A DNA stretch of 64,000 nucleotides from Nocardia huaxiensis (lineage in GTDB: Bacteria; Actinomycetota; Actinomycetes; Mycobacteriales; Mycobacteriaceae). The notes under the pieces were generated by a model. That model worked only from the letters and a program-made list of their open reading frames with translations. It was not told the DNA's origin and made no database searches. This document shows, piece by piece, positions 8,950 through 16,986 of the stretch. Each line of letters starts with the position of its first letter. The first letter of the stretch is position 1. The stretch spans positions 2,790,001 through 2,854,000 of the forward strand of contig NZ_CP059399.1 of NCBI RefSeq assembly GCF_013744875.1, read 5' to 3'. A program made the translations under genes and the position numbers.

Positions 8950-9503
8950 GAATTGCTCTCTGCGGTATCGGTTTTCGATTCGTTGTCGGTTTTCCGGTCG
9001 AAGGGCGGGTTTTCGGTGAGCTCGGTGAGCAGGTGCTGGCGGGTGATCTCGTAGCCGTCGACGAAGCGGCGCAGCAGCCCGGCGAAGAGGTCTCGTTCCT
9101 CCGCGGTCCAGTCCGAAAGGATCATGCGCAGCCCCTCATTGCGTCGCACGCGCATCTTGGCGGCCACCTCGCGCCCGAAGTCGGTAACGGCGAGCACGCT
9201 GACCCGGCCGTCATCCGGATCGGCCCGGCGTTCCAGCACACCGCGTTTCACCAGTGCGGCCACCTGTCGGCTGATGGTCGAGGCGTCGGAGTACATGGCC
9301 TCGGCGAGTGCGCCCGAGCGCATCGGCCCGGCCTGCAGCAGCTGGAACAGGATGGAGAAGGCGGCGGGTTCGATCTCGCCGTGCGAGGCGGCGACGATCT
9401 GTGCGGTGGTGCGGTCGCGCAGTTTGCCCAGTCGCCCGATTTGGAAGCCGATGCTGTCGAGCAGCTCGTCGGCTGGGAGGCCGCACGTCGGTTCGTCGGT
9501 CAC
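8946..9503 (-). CDS. MarR-family transcriptional regulator
   Basis: This 185-residue winged-helix repressor has the MarR core (GALAEAMYSDASTISRQVAALV as recognition helix region, then the wing ERRADPDDGRVSVLAVT). GTG at 9503 is preferred because AAGGAG sits ten bases upstream; the frame stays open nine codons further. The 3' end overlaps the MFS start by four bases, giving a regulator-efflux operon. The intergenic DNA upstream holds a short palindrome that may be its operator. The C-terminus is an acidic, Asn/Ser-rich tail. Confidence 0.92.
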   Translation of the reverse strand: MTDEPTCGLPADELLDSIGFQIGRLGKLRDRTTAQIVAASHGEIEPAAFSILFQLLQAGPMRSGALAEAMYSDASTISRQVAALVKRGVLERRADPDDGRVSVLAVTDFGREVAAKMRVRRNEGLRMILSDWTAEERDLFAGLLRRFVDGYEITRQHLLTELTENPPFDRKTDNESKTDTAESNS

Positions 9504-9544
9504 GGACCACCATCTCCTTGCATCGGCCAACTGCTTGCGCCGGT

Positions 9545-9554
9545 CAACTAGTTG
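9545..9554. promoter_or_regulatory. Candidate MarR operator palindrome
   Basis: CAACTAGTTG is a perfect 10-base palindrome located 42 bases upstream of the marR start. A looser TTG-n7-CAA inverted element follows at once. Short AT-rich palindromes close to the promoter are typical MarR sites; the assignment is inferred from position. Confidence 0.4.
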
Positions 9555-9637
9555 TGCAATGCAAGTATGTCCAGATAGTTGATCGATGGCAAGTAGTTAT
9601 CCGGGGTCGGTGGCTCACCTCACGGCGCGGCCCGGCG

Positions 9638-10132
9638 TCAGCTCACCGCGACAGCCGCCGTCACCGCACCGGTCAGCCGCACCAGATCCGCCGGAGCCAG
9701 TTCGATCTCCAGCCCGCGCTTCCCCGCACTGCACAGCACCCGATCCCATTGCAACGCCGACTCATCGATCACCGTCGGCAACTTCTTCTTCTGCCCCAAC
9801 GGCGAAATCCCGCCCAGCACATACCCTGTCGTCCGCTCGGCCTTCGCCTTGTCCGCCATCGCCGCCTTCCCTCCACCCAGCGCCGCGGCCGCCGCCTTCA
9901 ATGACAGCGTGGTCGGCACCGGCAGCACGGCCACGGCCAGGCCACCCGACCCCAGCTCGATCACCAGCGTCTTGAAGATCTGCTCGCCCGTCACCCCGAG
10001 CTGCGCGGCCAGCGCGTCCACAGCCTCGACGCCATAGGAGTCACTGCGCGGATCGTGCGTATACGAGTGCACGCGATGCTCCACCTTCGCCTGCACGAGT
10101 GCCCTGATCGCCGGAGTCGCAGCAGAAGCCAT
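9638..10132 (-). CDS. ybaK: Cys-tRNA(Pro)/Cys-tRNA(Cys) deacylase YbaK
   Basis: YbaK clears cysteine wrongly attached to tRNA-Pro. The 164-residue protein shows the family fold signatures: [13 protein letters not shown], the [11 protein letters not shown] segment with the catalytic-region Lys, the [13 protein letters not shown] loop and the ILGP-like end. Methionine at 10132 gives the family length; the open frame extends about 36 codons upstream into the sigH leader and is not used. It is divergent from sigH, so its promoter must lie within the short shared intergenic space. Confidence 0.93.
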   Translation of the reverse strand: MASAATPAIRALVQAKVEHRVHSYTHDPRSDSYGVEAVDALAAQLGVTGEQIFKTLVIELGSGGLAVAVLPVPTTLSLKAAAAALGGGKAAMADKAKAERTTGYVLGGISPLGQKKKLPTVIDESALQWDRVLCSAGKRGLEIELAPADLVRLTGAVTAAVAVS

Positions 10133-10177
10133 GAGCCTCACCCTAGACACCGTCGCAACCGCTTTTCCCGCCGTCCG

Positions 10178-10203
10178 GGAACAGGTGCAGTGTTCGGTCT
10201 GTT
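10178..10203 (+). promoter_or_regulatory. SigH-type promoter upstream of sigH
   Basis: GGAACA at 10178-10183 and GTT at 10201-10203 are separated by 17 bases. This matches the -35/-10 pattern described for SigH/SigR promoters (GGAAYA, 16-18 bases, GTT). It lies about 50 bases before the preferred sigH start, so sigH is likely to be autoregulated, as is known in mycobacteria and Streptomyces. The match is seen; activity is inferred. Confidence 0.7.
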
Positions 10204-10255
10204 GCAGACGATGCGCGCGCCAACGAGCACAAGACATCATTCTGAGGAGGAGCCG

Positions 10256-11113
10256 GTGACCGTTCTGGTGGAGGAACGCCCGCCGATGACGGTGGATATC
10301 GTCGTGACCCCGAATGCCGGTTTCCTGGCGCGCACTCCCTTCGCGGTAGATTCAATTGCTACGGCGATCGAAGGGATAAGCGTGACGAGCGACGACGACA
10401 TGGCAGTCGATCGCCTGCGTGATGACGACTCGGACACGAGTGAGGGCATCGACGCCGGTGACGACGTGGCCGACGAGTACGAGGCCGGAGAGGCCGACGA
10501 AACCGGTGCGCGCAGCAATGAATCCGCCGCCGAACTGGCGCAGCGATTCGAACGCGACGCCCTGCCGCTGCTGGACCAGCTCTACGGCGCGGCGCTGCGC
10601 ATGACCCGCAATCCGGCCGACGCCGAGGACCTGGTGCAGGAGACCTTCGCCAAGGCGTACCAGGGGTTCCGCTCCTTCCGGGAGGGCACCAACCTGCGCG
10701 CCTGGCTGTACCGGATTCTCACCAACACCTACATCAACTCGTATCGGAAGAAGCAGCGCCAGCCCGCGCAGTACCCGACCGACGAGATCACCGACTGGCA
10801 GCTGGCCTCCACCGCCGAGCACACCTCCCAGGGGCTGCGCTCGGCCGAGATGGAAGCCCTCGAAGCCCTGCCGGACGACGACATCAAGCGGGCCCTGCAG
10901 GAACTCCCCGAGGAGTTCCGGATGGCGGTGTACTACGCCGACGTGGAGGGCTTCCCCTACAAGGAAATCGCCGACATCATGGGGACTCCCATCGGTACCG
11001 TGATGTCCCGGTTGCACCGCGGCCGCAAGCAGCTGAAGGGGCTGCTGGCCGACGTGGCACGGGAACGCGGATTCAACCGATCGGGTAGCGCGCGTCAGGA
11101 GGTAACCCAGTGA
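10256..11113 (+). CDS. sigH: RNA polymerase sigma factor SigH (SigR family), long N-terminal form
   Basis: This ECF sigma factor for thiol-oxidative and heat stress has region 2 ([19 protein letters not shown]) and region 4 ([21 protein letters not shown]) nearly identical to mycobacterial SigH. The GTG at 10256 has AGGAGG five bases before it and lies downstream of the SigH-type promoter. It gives 285 residues with an acidic extension of about 95 residues (many Asp/Glu) before region 2; M. tuberculosis SigH is about 216. A second GTG at 10382 with GAAGGGA would give 243 residues. Streptomyces SigR also has a long, unstable form, so both starts may be used. The stop overlaps the anti-sigma start by four bases. 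Confidence 0.95.
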   Translation: MTVLVEERPPMTVDIVVTPNAGFLARTPFAVDSIATAIEGISVTSDDDMAVDRLRDDDSDTSEGIDAGDDVADEYEAGEADETGARSNESAAELAQRFERDALPLLDQLYGAALRMTRNPADAEDLVQETFAKAYQGFRSFREGTNLRAWLYRILTNTYINSYRKKQRQPAQYPTDEITDWQLASTAEHTSQGLRSAEMEALEALPDDDIKRALQELPEEFRMAVYYADVEGFPYKEIADIMGTPIGTVMSRLHRGRKQLKGLLADVARERGFNRSGSARQEVTQ

Positions 11114-11391
11114 GCGACGACATGGAAGACCTGGACTGCTCGGCGGTCCTCGCCGATGTGTGGCTGCTCCTCGACAACGAGTGCGACGAGAGCGCCAAGG
11201 CGCGGCTCACCGAGCACATCAACCGTTGCTCCCCGTGCATCGAGGCCTATGGCCTGGAGGAGAAGCTGAAGTCGCTGCTGAACCGCAAGTGTGGCGGCGA
11301 GCGGGCGCCCGACTCGCTGCGGCAGCGGCTCACCATGGAGATCCGCACGACCTTCACTCAGGTGGAGACGCGGATCGAGACGGCGGAGTAG
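11110..11391 (+). CDS. rshA: Zinc-containing anti-sigma factor RshA
   Basis: RshA (RsrA family) binds SigH when reduced and releases it on disulphide stress. The 93-residue protein has the ZAS motif H-x3-C-x2-C (HINRCSPC, residues 37-44) plus an upstream Cys (C10) and a later Cys (RKCGG), which supply the redox and zinc ligands. The GTG start overlaps the sigH stop, so the pair is translationally coupled at a near-equal ratio. It corresponds to the rshA gene next to sigH in mycobacteria. Confidence 0.95.
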   Translation: MSDDMEDLDCSAVLADVWLLLDNECDESAKARLTEHINRCSPCIEAYGLEEKLKSLLNRKCGGERAPDSLRQRLTMEIRTTFTQVETRIETAE

Positions 11392-11420
11392 CTCCGCGCG
11401 AAGACCCCTAGATACAGCAC

Positions 11421-11457
11421 GAGCGGCACAGTTTCCAGTCGGAAACTCGTGCCGCTC
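11421..11457. terminator. Hairpin between rshA and bL37 gene
   Basis: GAGCGGCAC-a-GTTTCC at 11421-11436 pairs with GGAAAC-tc-GTGCCGCTC at 11441-11457 around a four-base loop. It sits between two convergent genes (rshA rightward, bL37 leftward) and would stop transcription in either direction. Confidence 0.75.
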
Positions 11458-11483
11458 AGTGCTTTCGGAGCTACAGAGTGAGC

Positions 11484-11558
11484 TCAGGCGTTCGGCCGCT
11501 TGCCGTGGTTGGCGCCATTCTTGCGGCGGCTACGCTTCTTACGTCCACGCTTACCCAT
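11484..11558 (-). CDS. 50S ribosomal protein bL37 (24 residues)
   Basis: A tiny, extremely basic protein starting MGKRGRKKRSRRK and ending ANHGKRPNA. It corresponds, from memory, to the 24-residue bL37 found in cryo-EM structures of mycobacterial ribosomes, where it sits in 23S rRNA near the peptidyl-transferase side. The start has a strong AAGGAGG seven bases upstream, and the stop is TGA at 11484-11486. It is too short for routine gene calling. It lies alone between rshA and the TB7.3 gene on the opposite strand. Confidence 0.92.
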   Translation of the reverse strand: MGKRGRKKRSRRKNGANHGKRPNA

Positions 11559-11650
11559 AGGTAATCCTCCTTCTCGGTTCGAGACATTCTTTCACGCGGG
11601 GTCTGCTGTACCTTCAGCTGGTACGAGGTCCACCGAAACCTAGGGGTGTC

Positions 11651-11866
11651 ATGGCTGAGGAAGTGCTTGCCGAGATGGTGTCCACCGTCTTCCAGATCGT
11701 CGCGAGCGTCGGCGACGAGGTGAAGGAAGGCGACACCCTCGTCATCCTCGAGTCGATGAAGATGGAGATCCCCGTCGTCGCCGAGGCCGCAGGCACGGTC
11801 ACCTCGATCAATGTCAAGCCGGGTGACGTGATTCAGAAGGATGACGTGATCGCGGTCATCTCCTGA
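11651..11866 (+). CDS. Biotinylated single-domain protein TB7.3 (biotin/lipoyl attachment)
   Basis: A 71-residue stand-alone biotinyl domain, the homologue of Rv3221c/TB7.3. The biotinylation site ESMKM (Lys36) is at the hairpin turn, and the flanking Gly/Val pattern (GDEVKEGDTLVI and KPGDVIQKDDVI) gives the flattened beta-barrel. It would act as a free carboxyl carrier; its carboxylase partner is not encoded nearby. Compared with full BCCP there is no N-terminal linker. It is divergent from the bL37 gene and 121 bases ahead of pdtaS. Confidence 0.95.
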   Translation: MAEEVLAEMVSTVFQIVASVGDEVKEGDTLVILESMKMEIPVVAEAAGTVTSINVKPGDVIQKDDVIAVIS

Positions 11867-11987
11867 CCTGCGCCGGATTCCCCACGGCTCCCGCGACATT
11901 CAGACCTGCCGGTCGGACGCATGTGCGCGAAGCCCCCACCGGCGTGGGAACATACACCCGACGTGGGTGCAGAGGAGCGTGGGTGGA

Positions 11988-13502
11988 ATGTCGACACTGA
12001 GTGATCTACTGGCCGAGCACACCGATCTACCGGGTGCGGCCGTCGATCATCTGCAGCGGGTGGTCGGGGACTGGCAGCTGCTGGCCGACCTGTCCTTCGC
12101 GGACCTGCTGCTGTGGGTCGGCACCGGTCCGGTCAACGACGGCGCGGACATAGTGTGCGTCTCCCAGTGCCGCCCCACCACCGCGCCGACCGTGCATCCG
12201 GAGGACCGGGTCAGCACGCTGGCCACCAAGGACGCCTACCCGGAGATCTTCGAGGCGCTGCTCACCGGTGAGATCGTGCGCGTGGACGCCGACACCGAGA
12301 CCACCGGCGTCTACCACCCGCATCCGGTGCACGCCATGCGCGAGGCCATCCCGGTGCGGGTCGGCGACGATGTGATCGCCATTCTCGGTCGTGACACCGA
12401 CATGCAGCGCCGCAAGATGCGCTCGAGTCTCGAGATCGCGTACATGTCCTGCGCGGACGACCTGTGCCAGATGGTCGCCGACGGCACCTGGCCCGCGCTG
12501 GAGGACCGCACCGGTTCGCATTCCAGCCCGCGCGCCGGCGACGGTTTCATCCGCCTCGACACCGAGGGCATCGTGGTCTACGCCAGCCCCAACGCACTGT
12601 CGGCCTATCACCGCATGGGGTTGCAGAACGATCTGGTCGGCCAGGATCTGGCGCTGACCACGCGGTCGCTGATCACCGACCCGTTCGACGCGCAGGAGGT
12701 GGTCGGCGACATCCAGGCCGCCCTGGCCGGAAAGGCCGGGCGCAGAATGGAAGTCGAGGCCCGCGGCGCGACCGTGCTGCTGCGCACGCTGGTGCTGCGC
12801 CCGCACGGGGAACTCGGCGGGGCCGCCGTGCTGGTCCGCGATGTCACCGAGGTGAAGCGTCGCGACCGCGCGCTGCTGTCCAAGGACGCGACCATTCGTG
12901 AGATCCATCATCGCGTGAAGAACAACCTGCAGACGGTCGCGGCGCTGCTGCGACTGCAGGCGCGCCGCACCGAGAACGAGGAAGCCCGCCTGGCGCTGAC
13001 CGAATCGGTGCGCCGCGTGACTTCCATTGCCTCCGTGCACGAAATGTTGTCCATGTCGGTTGACGAGGAAGTCGATCTGGACGAGGTGGTCGACCGCCTG
13101 CTGCCGATAATGGCCGACGTGGCGACGGTGCACACCGCGCGCATCAAGGTCCGTCGCGCGGGTTCGCTGGGGGTTTTCTCGGCGGAGCGCGCGACACCCC
13201 TGGTCATGGTGCTCACCGAGTTGGTGCAGAACGCCATCGAGCACGCCTTCGATCCCGGCGAAAACGGCGTTGTCACAATCCGTTCCGAGCGTTCGGCCCG
13301 CTGGCTCGACGTCATCATCAGCGACGACGGCCGCGGCCTGCCCGAGGGTTTCAGCCTGGAAGCCTCCGACCGGTTGGGCCTGCAAATCGTGCGCACCCTG
13401 GTTACCGCGGAATTGGGCGGCTCGATCGGCCTGCACCCGGGCGCGGATGTCGGCACCGACGCGGTTCTCCGAGTTCCGCTCGGCCGCCGCTCCGCCCGCT
13501 GA
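11988..13502 (+). CDS. pdtaS: Cytosolic sensor histidine kinase PdtaS
   Basis: A soluble 504-residue kinase homologous to Rv3220c. In order it has an N-terminal GAF-like domain (about 1-150), a PAS domain (about 175-290), a HisKA_2 dimerisation domain with the phospho-acceptor region EIHHRVKNNLQ at about residues 305-315, and a HATPase domain with an N-box (ELVQNAIEHAF) and G-box (DDGRGLP). ATG at 11988 gives the family N-terminus MSTLSDLLAEHTDLPG, with GAGGAG 10 bases before it. In mycobacteria it phosphorylates the antiterminator PdtaR, which is encoded elsewhere; no partner lies next to it here either. There are no membrane segments. Confidence 0.96.
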   Translation: MSTLSDLLAEHTDLPGAAVDHLQRVVGDWQLLADLSFADLLLWVGTGPVNDGADIVCVSQCRPTTAPTVHPEDRVSTLATKDAYPEIFEALLTGEIVRVDADTETTGVYHPHPVHAMREAIPVRVGDDVIAILGRDTDMQRRKMRSSLEIAYMSCADDLCQMVADGTWPALEDRTGSHSSPRAGDGFIRLDTEGIVVYASPNALSAYHRMGLQNDLVGQDLALTTRSLITDPFDAQEVVGDIQAALAGKAGRRMEVEARGATVLLRTLVLRPHGELGGAAVLVRDVTEVKRRDRALLSKDATIREIHHRVKNNLQTVAALLRLQARRTENEEARLALTESVRRVTSIASVHEMLSMSVDEEVDLDEVVDRLLPIMADVATVHTARIKVRRAGSLGVFSAERATPLVMVLTELVQNAIEHAFDPGENGVVTIRSERSARWLDVIISDDGRGLPEGFSLEASDRLGLQIVRTLVTAELGGSIGLHPGADVGTDAVLRVPLGRRSAR

Positions 13503-13674
13503 AATTCGGACACCGGCGCACCGAATAACCGCCCTCGATCATTGGTTCGAAAAGCGCCGGTCCCGCTCAACGGGAATTGTTTTGGAGCCGATACAAAGCT
13601 CTCCGTGTTTTTGCATTCGGAGGTTCGGGGCGAAGCCCCTGAGAGGCCGGGGAGAGTTCTCCAAACACACGAGA

Positions 13675-13700
13675 GCCCGGCACCTGTATTGGTGCCGGGC
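13675..13700. terminator. Hairpin between pdtaS and whiB1
   Basis: GCCCGGCACC at 13675-13684 pairs perfectly with GGTGCCGGGC at 13691-13700 across a six-base loop. It lies in the 254-base space between convergent pdtaS and whiB1. There is no U-tract, as is common in actinobacteria. A second GC-rich hairpin (GGGGCGAAGCCCC) lies near 13628-13640. Confidence 0.6.
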
Positions 13701-13756
13701 CGAATTGCGTTCGGGCCGAGGGCTGGGGTTCGGCCTGAACGCCTGTCGTCTGCTGG

Positions 13757-14011
13757 TTAGACGACGGTGCGGGTACGGGTACGCGCGTTGCGACGCTTGA
13801 GTGCGCGACGCTCGTCCTCGCTCATTCCACCCCAAACGCCGGCATCCTGGCCCGACTTGAGGGCCCAGGACAGGCAATCGGCGGTTACGGGGCAGCGAGC
13901 GCAGACCAGCTTGGCATCGGCAATCTGCGCGAGCGCAGGACCACTGTTACCCACCGGGAAGAACAGCTCGGGGTCCTCGTCGCGACAGATGGCCTTGTGG
14001 CGCCAGTCCAT
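13757..14011 (-). CDS. whiB1: Redox-sensing transcription factor WhiB1
   Basis: An 84-residue WhiB protein. The four cluster ligands are Cys9 and C37/C40/C46 (CARCPVTADC), which hold a [4Fe-4S] cluster that reacts with nitric oxide. The turn GVWGG and a basic C-terminus (RRNARTRTRT) make the DNA-binding end. ATG at 14011 gives MDWRHKAICRDEDPE, the WhiB1 N-terminus, with AAGGAG and AGAGGA upstream. The open frame upstream is not conserved. WhiB1 is essential in mycobacteria, where it binds the housekeeping sigma factor. The leader of about 100 bases holds a CRP-like site. Confidence 0.97.
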   Translation of the reverse strand: MDWRHKAICRDEDPELFFPVGNSGPALAQIADAKLVCARCPVTADCLSWALKSGQDAGVWGGMSEDERRALKRRNARTRTRTVV

Positions 14012-14105
14012 TCCTCTGCTCCTTTGCTTGGGCGCGCGCATGGCGCTGCCCCTCGGGTTTGTGGTCCGTTCACTTGTGCGACTCGAATGTTTCCGCACGG
14101 TTGCT

Positions 14106-14121
14106 TGTGAATGCTTTCACG
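14106..14121 (-). promoter_or_regulatory. CRP/FNR-type site upstream of whiB1
   Basis: TGTGA-n6-TCACG matches the CRP consensus TGTGA-n6-TCACA at all but the last base. It is about 95 bases before the whiB1 start. In M. tuberculosis, whiB1 is known to be controlled by the cAMP receptor protein, so a conserved regulatory link is plausible. Confidence 0.6.
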
Positions 14122-14269
14122 AACACCGTAGATGTCAATAGATGTCCGGTGCACCGTGGGGAAGCTCACGCTGTAAGACCCCTACATGGGGGGCCTGCCG
14201 TGTCATTTGTACTCGGTCGAGCGGGTTTTCGCAGCACAACAGCGATTGTTCTCAGGTGTGTCGGGCCCG

Positions 14270-15229
14270 CTACGGCTTCGGCGCGACCACATCGAGGATA
14301 TCCGGAACCGCTGTGAAATTCACCATGTTGCGTCGTCCGATGAAGTCGCCGTCGATTTGCAACCCGATCGGCTGCTCACTCGTGATCTTGACCGAAGGCA
14401 CGTCGTCTTCACGAAACAAATTGTGGCCCTTGGGATTTCCCTTGGGGGTCAGCAACTGCCGGGCGATGTCGAGGGTGGCGAAGATCCCCATGGTCCGCAT
14501 GGCAAACACCCCGAGACCGGTTTCGAAAGCGGTACCCGGGTTGGTGATCACCGGCGTGTTGTCGAGGTAGGTCCATGGACTGGCATTGGTCACGAATGCG
14601 TAATGCACTTCCGTGACCGGTTCGTGACCTGGAATCTCCAAGCGCACCTGCGGATCACGACGAGCGTTCCGGAAGAACTGTTTCACCGTGGTGCGCAGAT
14701 ACCGTGCGGGAGTAGCGGCTTTGCCATTCGCGCGCTTGGCGTCGATGGCCTCGCACACATCGGCGTCGAGCCCGACGCCCGCGCTGAAGCAGAACCAGCG
14801 ATCGTCGGCGAGGCCGAGCCCGATGCGCCGATCCCCGAGCCGAGTATTCGGTTCCCCGTCGAGCGCGAGCAGATCGATCAGCTGATTGGTGGCATCCACC
14901 GGATCCGGCGCGATACCCAGCGACCGCGCGAACACATTCGCCGAACCGCCCGGAATGACACCCAGCCGCGGCAGCCATTCCCGCTTCGGCTGATCCGGCC
15001 GCGGCAGAAACCCGTTGATGGTCTCGTTCACCGTGCCGTCGCCGCCGTGCACCACGATCAGATCCATGCGCGTGTCCGCGGCCCAGCGCGCCAGTTCGGC
15101 CGCATGCCCCCGGTGTTCGGTGTGCGCGACGGTCAGCTGCGTGCGGCTCTCCAGCGCATGTGCGAGCAGATCGCGAGTGGCCGGAGTGGTCGAAGTGGCA
15201 TTGGGGTTCACGATCAGCAGCGTCCGCAC
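14270..15229 (-). CDS. Diacylglycerol/lipid kinase family protein
   Basis: This 319-residue protein has the DAGK catalytic domain: an N-terminal VNPNAT nucleotide loop, the HGGDGTVNETING motif at about residues 60-72 and PGGSANVFARSLG. The family phosphorylates diacylglycerol, sphingoid or other lipid alcohols with ATP at the membrane face; the exact lipid is unknown. It is the positional homologue of Rv3218. The GTG at 15229 places the glycine-rich strand directly at the N-terminus. It is divergent from the next gene across a 55-base spacer. Confidence 0.92.
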   Translation of the reverse strand: MRTLLIVNPNATSTTPATRDLLAHALESRTQLTVAHTEHRGHAAELARWAADTRMDLIVVHGGDGTVNETINGFLPRPDQPKREWLPRLGVIPGGSANVFARSLGIAPDPVDATNQLIDLLALDGEPNTRLGDRRIGLGLADDRWFCFSAGVGLDADVCEAIDAKRANGKAATPARYLRTTVKQFFRNARRDPQVRLEIPGHEPVTEVHYAFVTNASPWTYLDNTPVITNPGTAFETGLGVFAMRTMGIFATLDIARQLLTPKGNPKGHNLFREDDVPSVKITSEQPIGLQIDGDFIGRRNMVNFTAVPDILDVVAPKP

Positions 15230-15284
15230 TCGAAGCAGCCTACTGGGGGATGTCGCAACGACGTACGGTCGTAGGCTTGGCAGC

Positions 15285-15692
15285 GTGGCTGAGCAGAACA
15301 GTGGAGGCGTGCCGGGGACCGTGCGGGGAGCGGGTGCGCTGGTGACCCTCGAGGGCGCGGTCGGCGTGATCGTGGCGATCGTGCTCGTCGTGCGCGGGTT
15401 GAGCGGCGCGGATCAGCATGTGGTGAACGGGTACGGGACGGCCGCGTGGGCCGGAATCCTGGCCGGTGCCGTGCTGGCGGCGGGCATCGCGCTGTACCTG
15501 GGCAAGCGCTGGGGCCGGGCGATCGCGGTGCTGGCGAATCTGCTGCTGCTGCCGCCGGCGTGGTACATGATCACCTCGCATCAGGCGTACATCGGCGTGC
15601 CGCTGGGGCTGGTCGCGTTCGCGGCGCTGGGGTTGCTGTTCGCGCCGGCGTCGAGCCAGTGGATGGCGGCGGGGTACGACACCTCCGAGTGA
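15285..15692 (+). CDS. Integral membrane protein (Rv3217c-like)
   Basis: A 135-residue protein with four predicted transmembrane helices: ALVTLEGAVGVIVAIVLVV, AWAGILAGAVLAAGIALYL, AIAVLANLLLLPPAWYMI and GVPLGLVAFAALGLLFA. It has no catalytic motif; the function is unknown. The GTG at 15285 gives a short hydrophilic N-terminus, and a longer frame upstream overlaps the divergent kinase gene. Position between the lipid kinase and the GNAT gene matches Rv3217c. Confidence 0.85.
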   Translation: MAEQNSGGVPGTVRGAGALVTLEGAVGVIVAIVLVVRGLSGADQHVVNGYGTAAWAGILAGAVLAAGIALYLGKRWGRAIAVLANLLLLPPAWYMITSHQAYIGVPLGLVAFAALGLLFAPASSQWMAAGYDTSE

Positions 15693-15791
15693 GGGCCGGC
15701 GGATCGGGTGGGACGGGGGCATACAGGGCGCTGAAAGCCCTGCTGACGGACTTTTGGACGTCTGTCCATCAACTCCCCGTCCCGGTCCGGT

Positions 15792-16277
15792 TCAGTCCTC
15801 CGCGTGGGCGGCCAGGCGGGGGAGCGCCGCGCCGGTGAGGCGGTAGCCGACCCACTCGTCCTCGGCCTTCGCACCGATCGACTCGTAGAAGTCGATGGAC
15901 GGGGTGTTCCACTTCAGGACCGACCAGTCGAGCCGCGCGTAGCCCTGATCGACGGCCTCCTTGGCCAGCGCCGCCAGCAGCGACTTGCCCAGACCACGGC
16001 CGCGGGCCTCCGGCTTCACGTACAGGTCCTCCAGGAAGATGCCGTGCACGCCCTCCCAGGTGGAGTAGTTCAGGAACCAGATCGCCATGCCCACAACGCC
16101 TTCGGCGCCGGGGCCCTCCGCGACGTGGGCGTAGAGGGCGGGCTTGGGGCCGAACAGCGCGGTGTGCAGCTGCTCGGCGGTGAGGTGGCACTCCTCCCGC
16201 AGCTTCTCGTACTCGGCCAGGTCGTAGACGAGATCGACCAGAGCCGGGACGTCGGCGGGGGTGGCGCGGCGGATCAT
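15792..16277 (-). CDS. GNAT-family N-acetyltransferase
   Basis: A 161-residue acetyl-CoA-dependent acetyltransferase with the central beta-bulge sequence EDLYVKPEARGRGLGKSLL, where R/Q-x-x-G-x-G/A is the CoA pyrophosphate loop, and a C-terminal ARLDWSVLKWN-FYESIGA segment typical of the diamine/spermidine acetyltransferase-like branch. The ATG at 16277 follows AAGGGG by four bases. The phosphatase gene ends ten bases upstream, so they are one transcript. The substrate is unknown. Homologue of Rv3216. Confidence 0.9.
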   Translation of the reverse strand: MIRRATPADVPALVDLVYDLAEYEKLREECHLTAEQLHTALFGPKPALYAHVAEGPGAEGVVGMAIWFLNYSTWEGVHGIFLEDLYVKPEARGRGLGKSLLAALAKEAVDQGYARLDWSVLKWNTPSIDFYESIGAKAEDEWVGYRLTGAALPRLAAHAED

Positions 16278-16287
16278 GGATCCCCTT

Positions 16288-16890
16288 TCACAGGTCGTCC
16301 AGGTGAGCAATCAGATTGTGCGCCCGCAGCGTACGCGCATCATGATCGTGGCCGAGCACGCTGACCCCGGCCGTGGACATGAAGAAGCGGCGGCCCTCGC
16401 GCACCTCGAACTCCAGCCAGCGGGCGATCAGGGCGCGCGAGAAGTGGCCGTGGCCGATCAGGACCACGTCCCGATCCCGCAGTGCCGGTTCGACTTTCGC
16501 GAGCGCGCGGTCGGCACGGGCGGTGACCTGCGCGGCGGTCTCACCGCCGGGGGTGACGCCGGTCCAGATGGTCCAGCCGGGATCGTGCTCGCGGATCTGC
16601 ACGGTGGTCAGGCCCTCGTAGTCGCCGTAGTCCCATTCGGCCAGGTCCTCGTCGACGCGGTCGACGCTCAGGCCCGCGAGTTCGGCGGTGTGGGTGGCGC
16701 GCTGCCGGGGGCTGCTCACCACGAGGGGGTCGCGCAGGCCGAGACCGGCGAGGATCTTGCCCGCCTCGCGGGCCTGGGTCTCGCCGCCGGGCGTGAGCGG
16801 GAGGTCGGTGCGGCCGGTGTGCCGGCGCGCCTGCGACCACTCGGTCTCACCGTGCCGGAGCAGTACCAACCGGAATTCGGGAGCGCTCAT
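16288..16890 (-). CDS. gpm2: Histidine phosphatase family protein (acid phosphatase, Rv3214-like)
   Basis: This 200-residue protein of the phosphoglycerate mutase/histidine phosphatase fold has the phospho-His motif LLRHGETEWS (residues 12-21), the second arginine in SSPRQRATHTAE, the Glu in LAEWDYGDYEG and the second His in IGHGHFSRAL. The M. tuberculosis counterpart Rv3214, annotated gpm2, was shown to be a phosphatase rather than a mutase. ATG at 16890 (MSAPEFRLVLLRHG) fits the family start better than the upstream ATG. It is co-directional with the acetyltransferase. Confidence 0.93.
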   Translation of the reverse strand: MSAPEFRLVLLRHGETEWSQARRHTGRTDLPLTPGGETQAREAGKILAGLGLRDPLVVSSPRQRATHTAELAGLSVDRVDEDLAEWDYGDYEGLTTVQIREHDPGWTIWTGVTPGGETAAQVTARADRALAKVEPALRDRDVVLIGHGHFSRALIARWLEFEVREGRRFFMSTAGVSVLGHDHDARTLRAHNLIAHLDDL

Positions 16891-16986
16891 GTACTGATCA
16901 TGCCGGACCGAACCCGGCAAAGGGCGCAGTGGGCGGTGTGCGCGGCGACACCGCGACGGCCGCCGGGTCCGCTCGCACGGGGCCGG

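Noticed and set aside
7504..9054. Rightward frame of about 516 codons over the MFS and marR genes
   Set aside because: Composition is dominated by His, Arg and Gln; it mirrors the 14-helix transporter.
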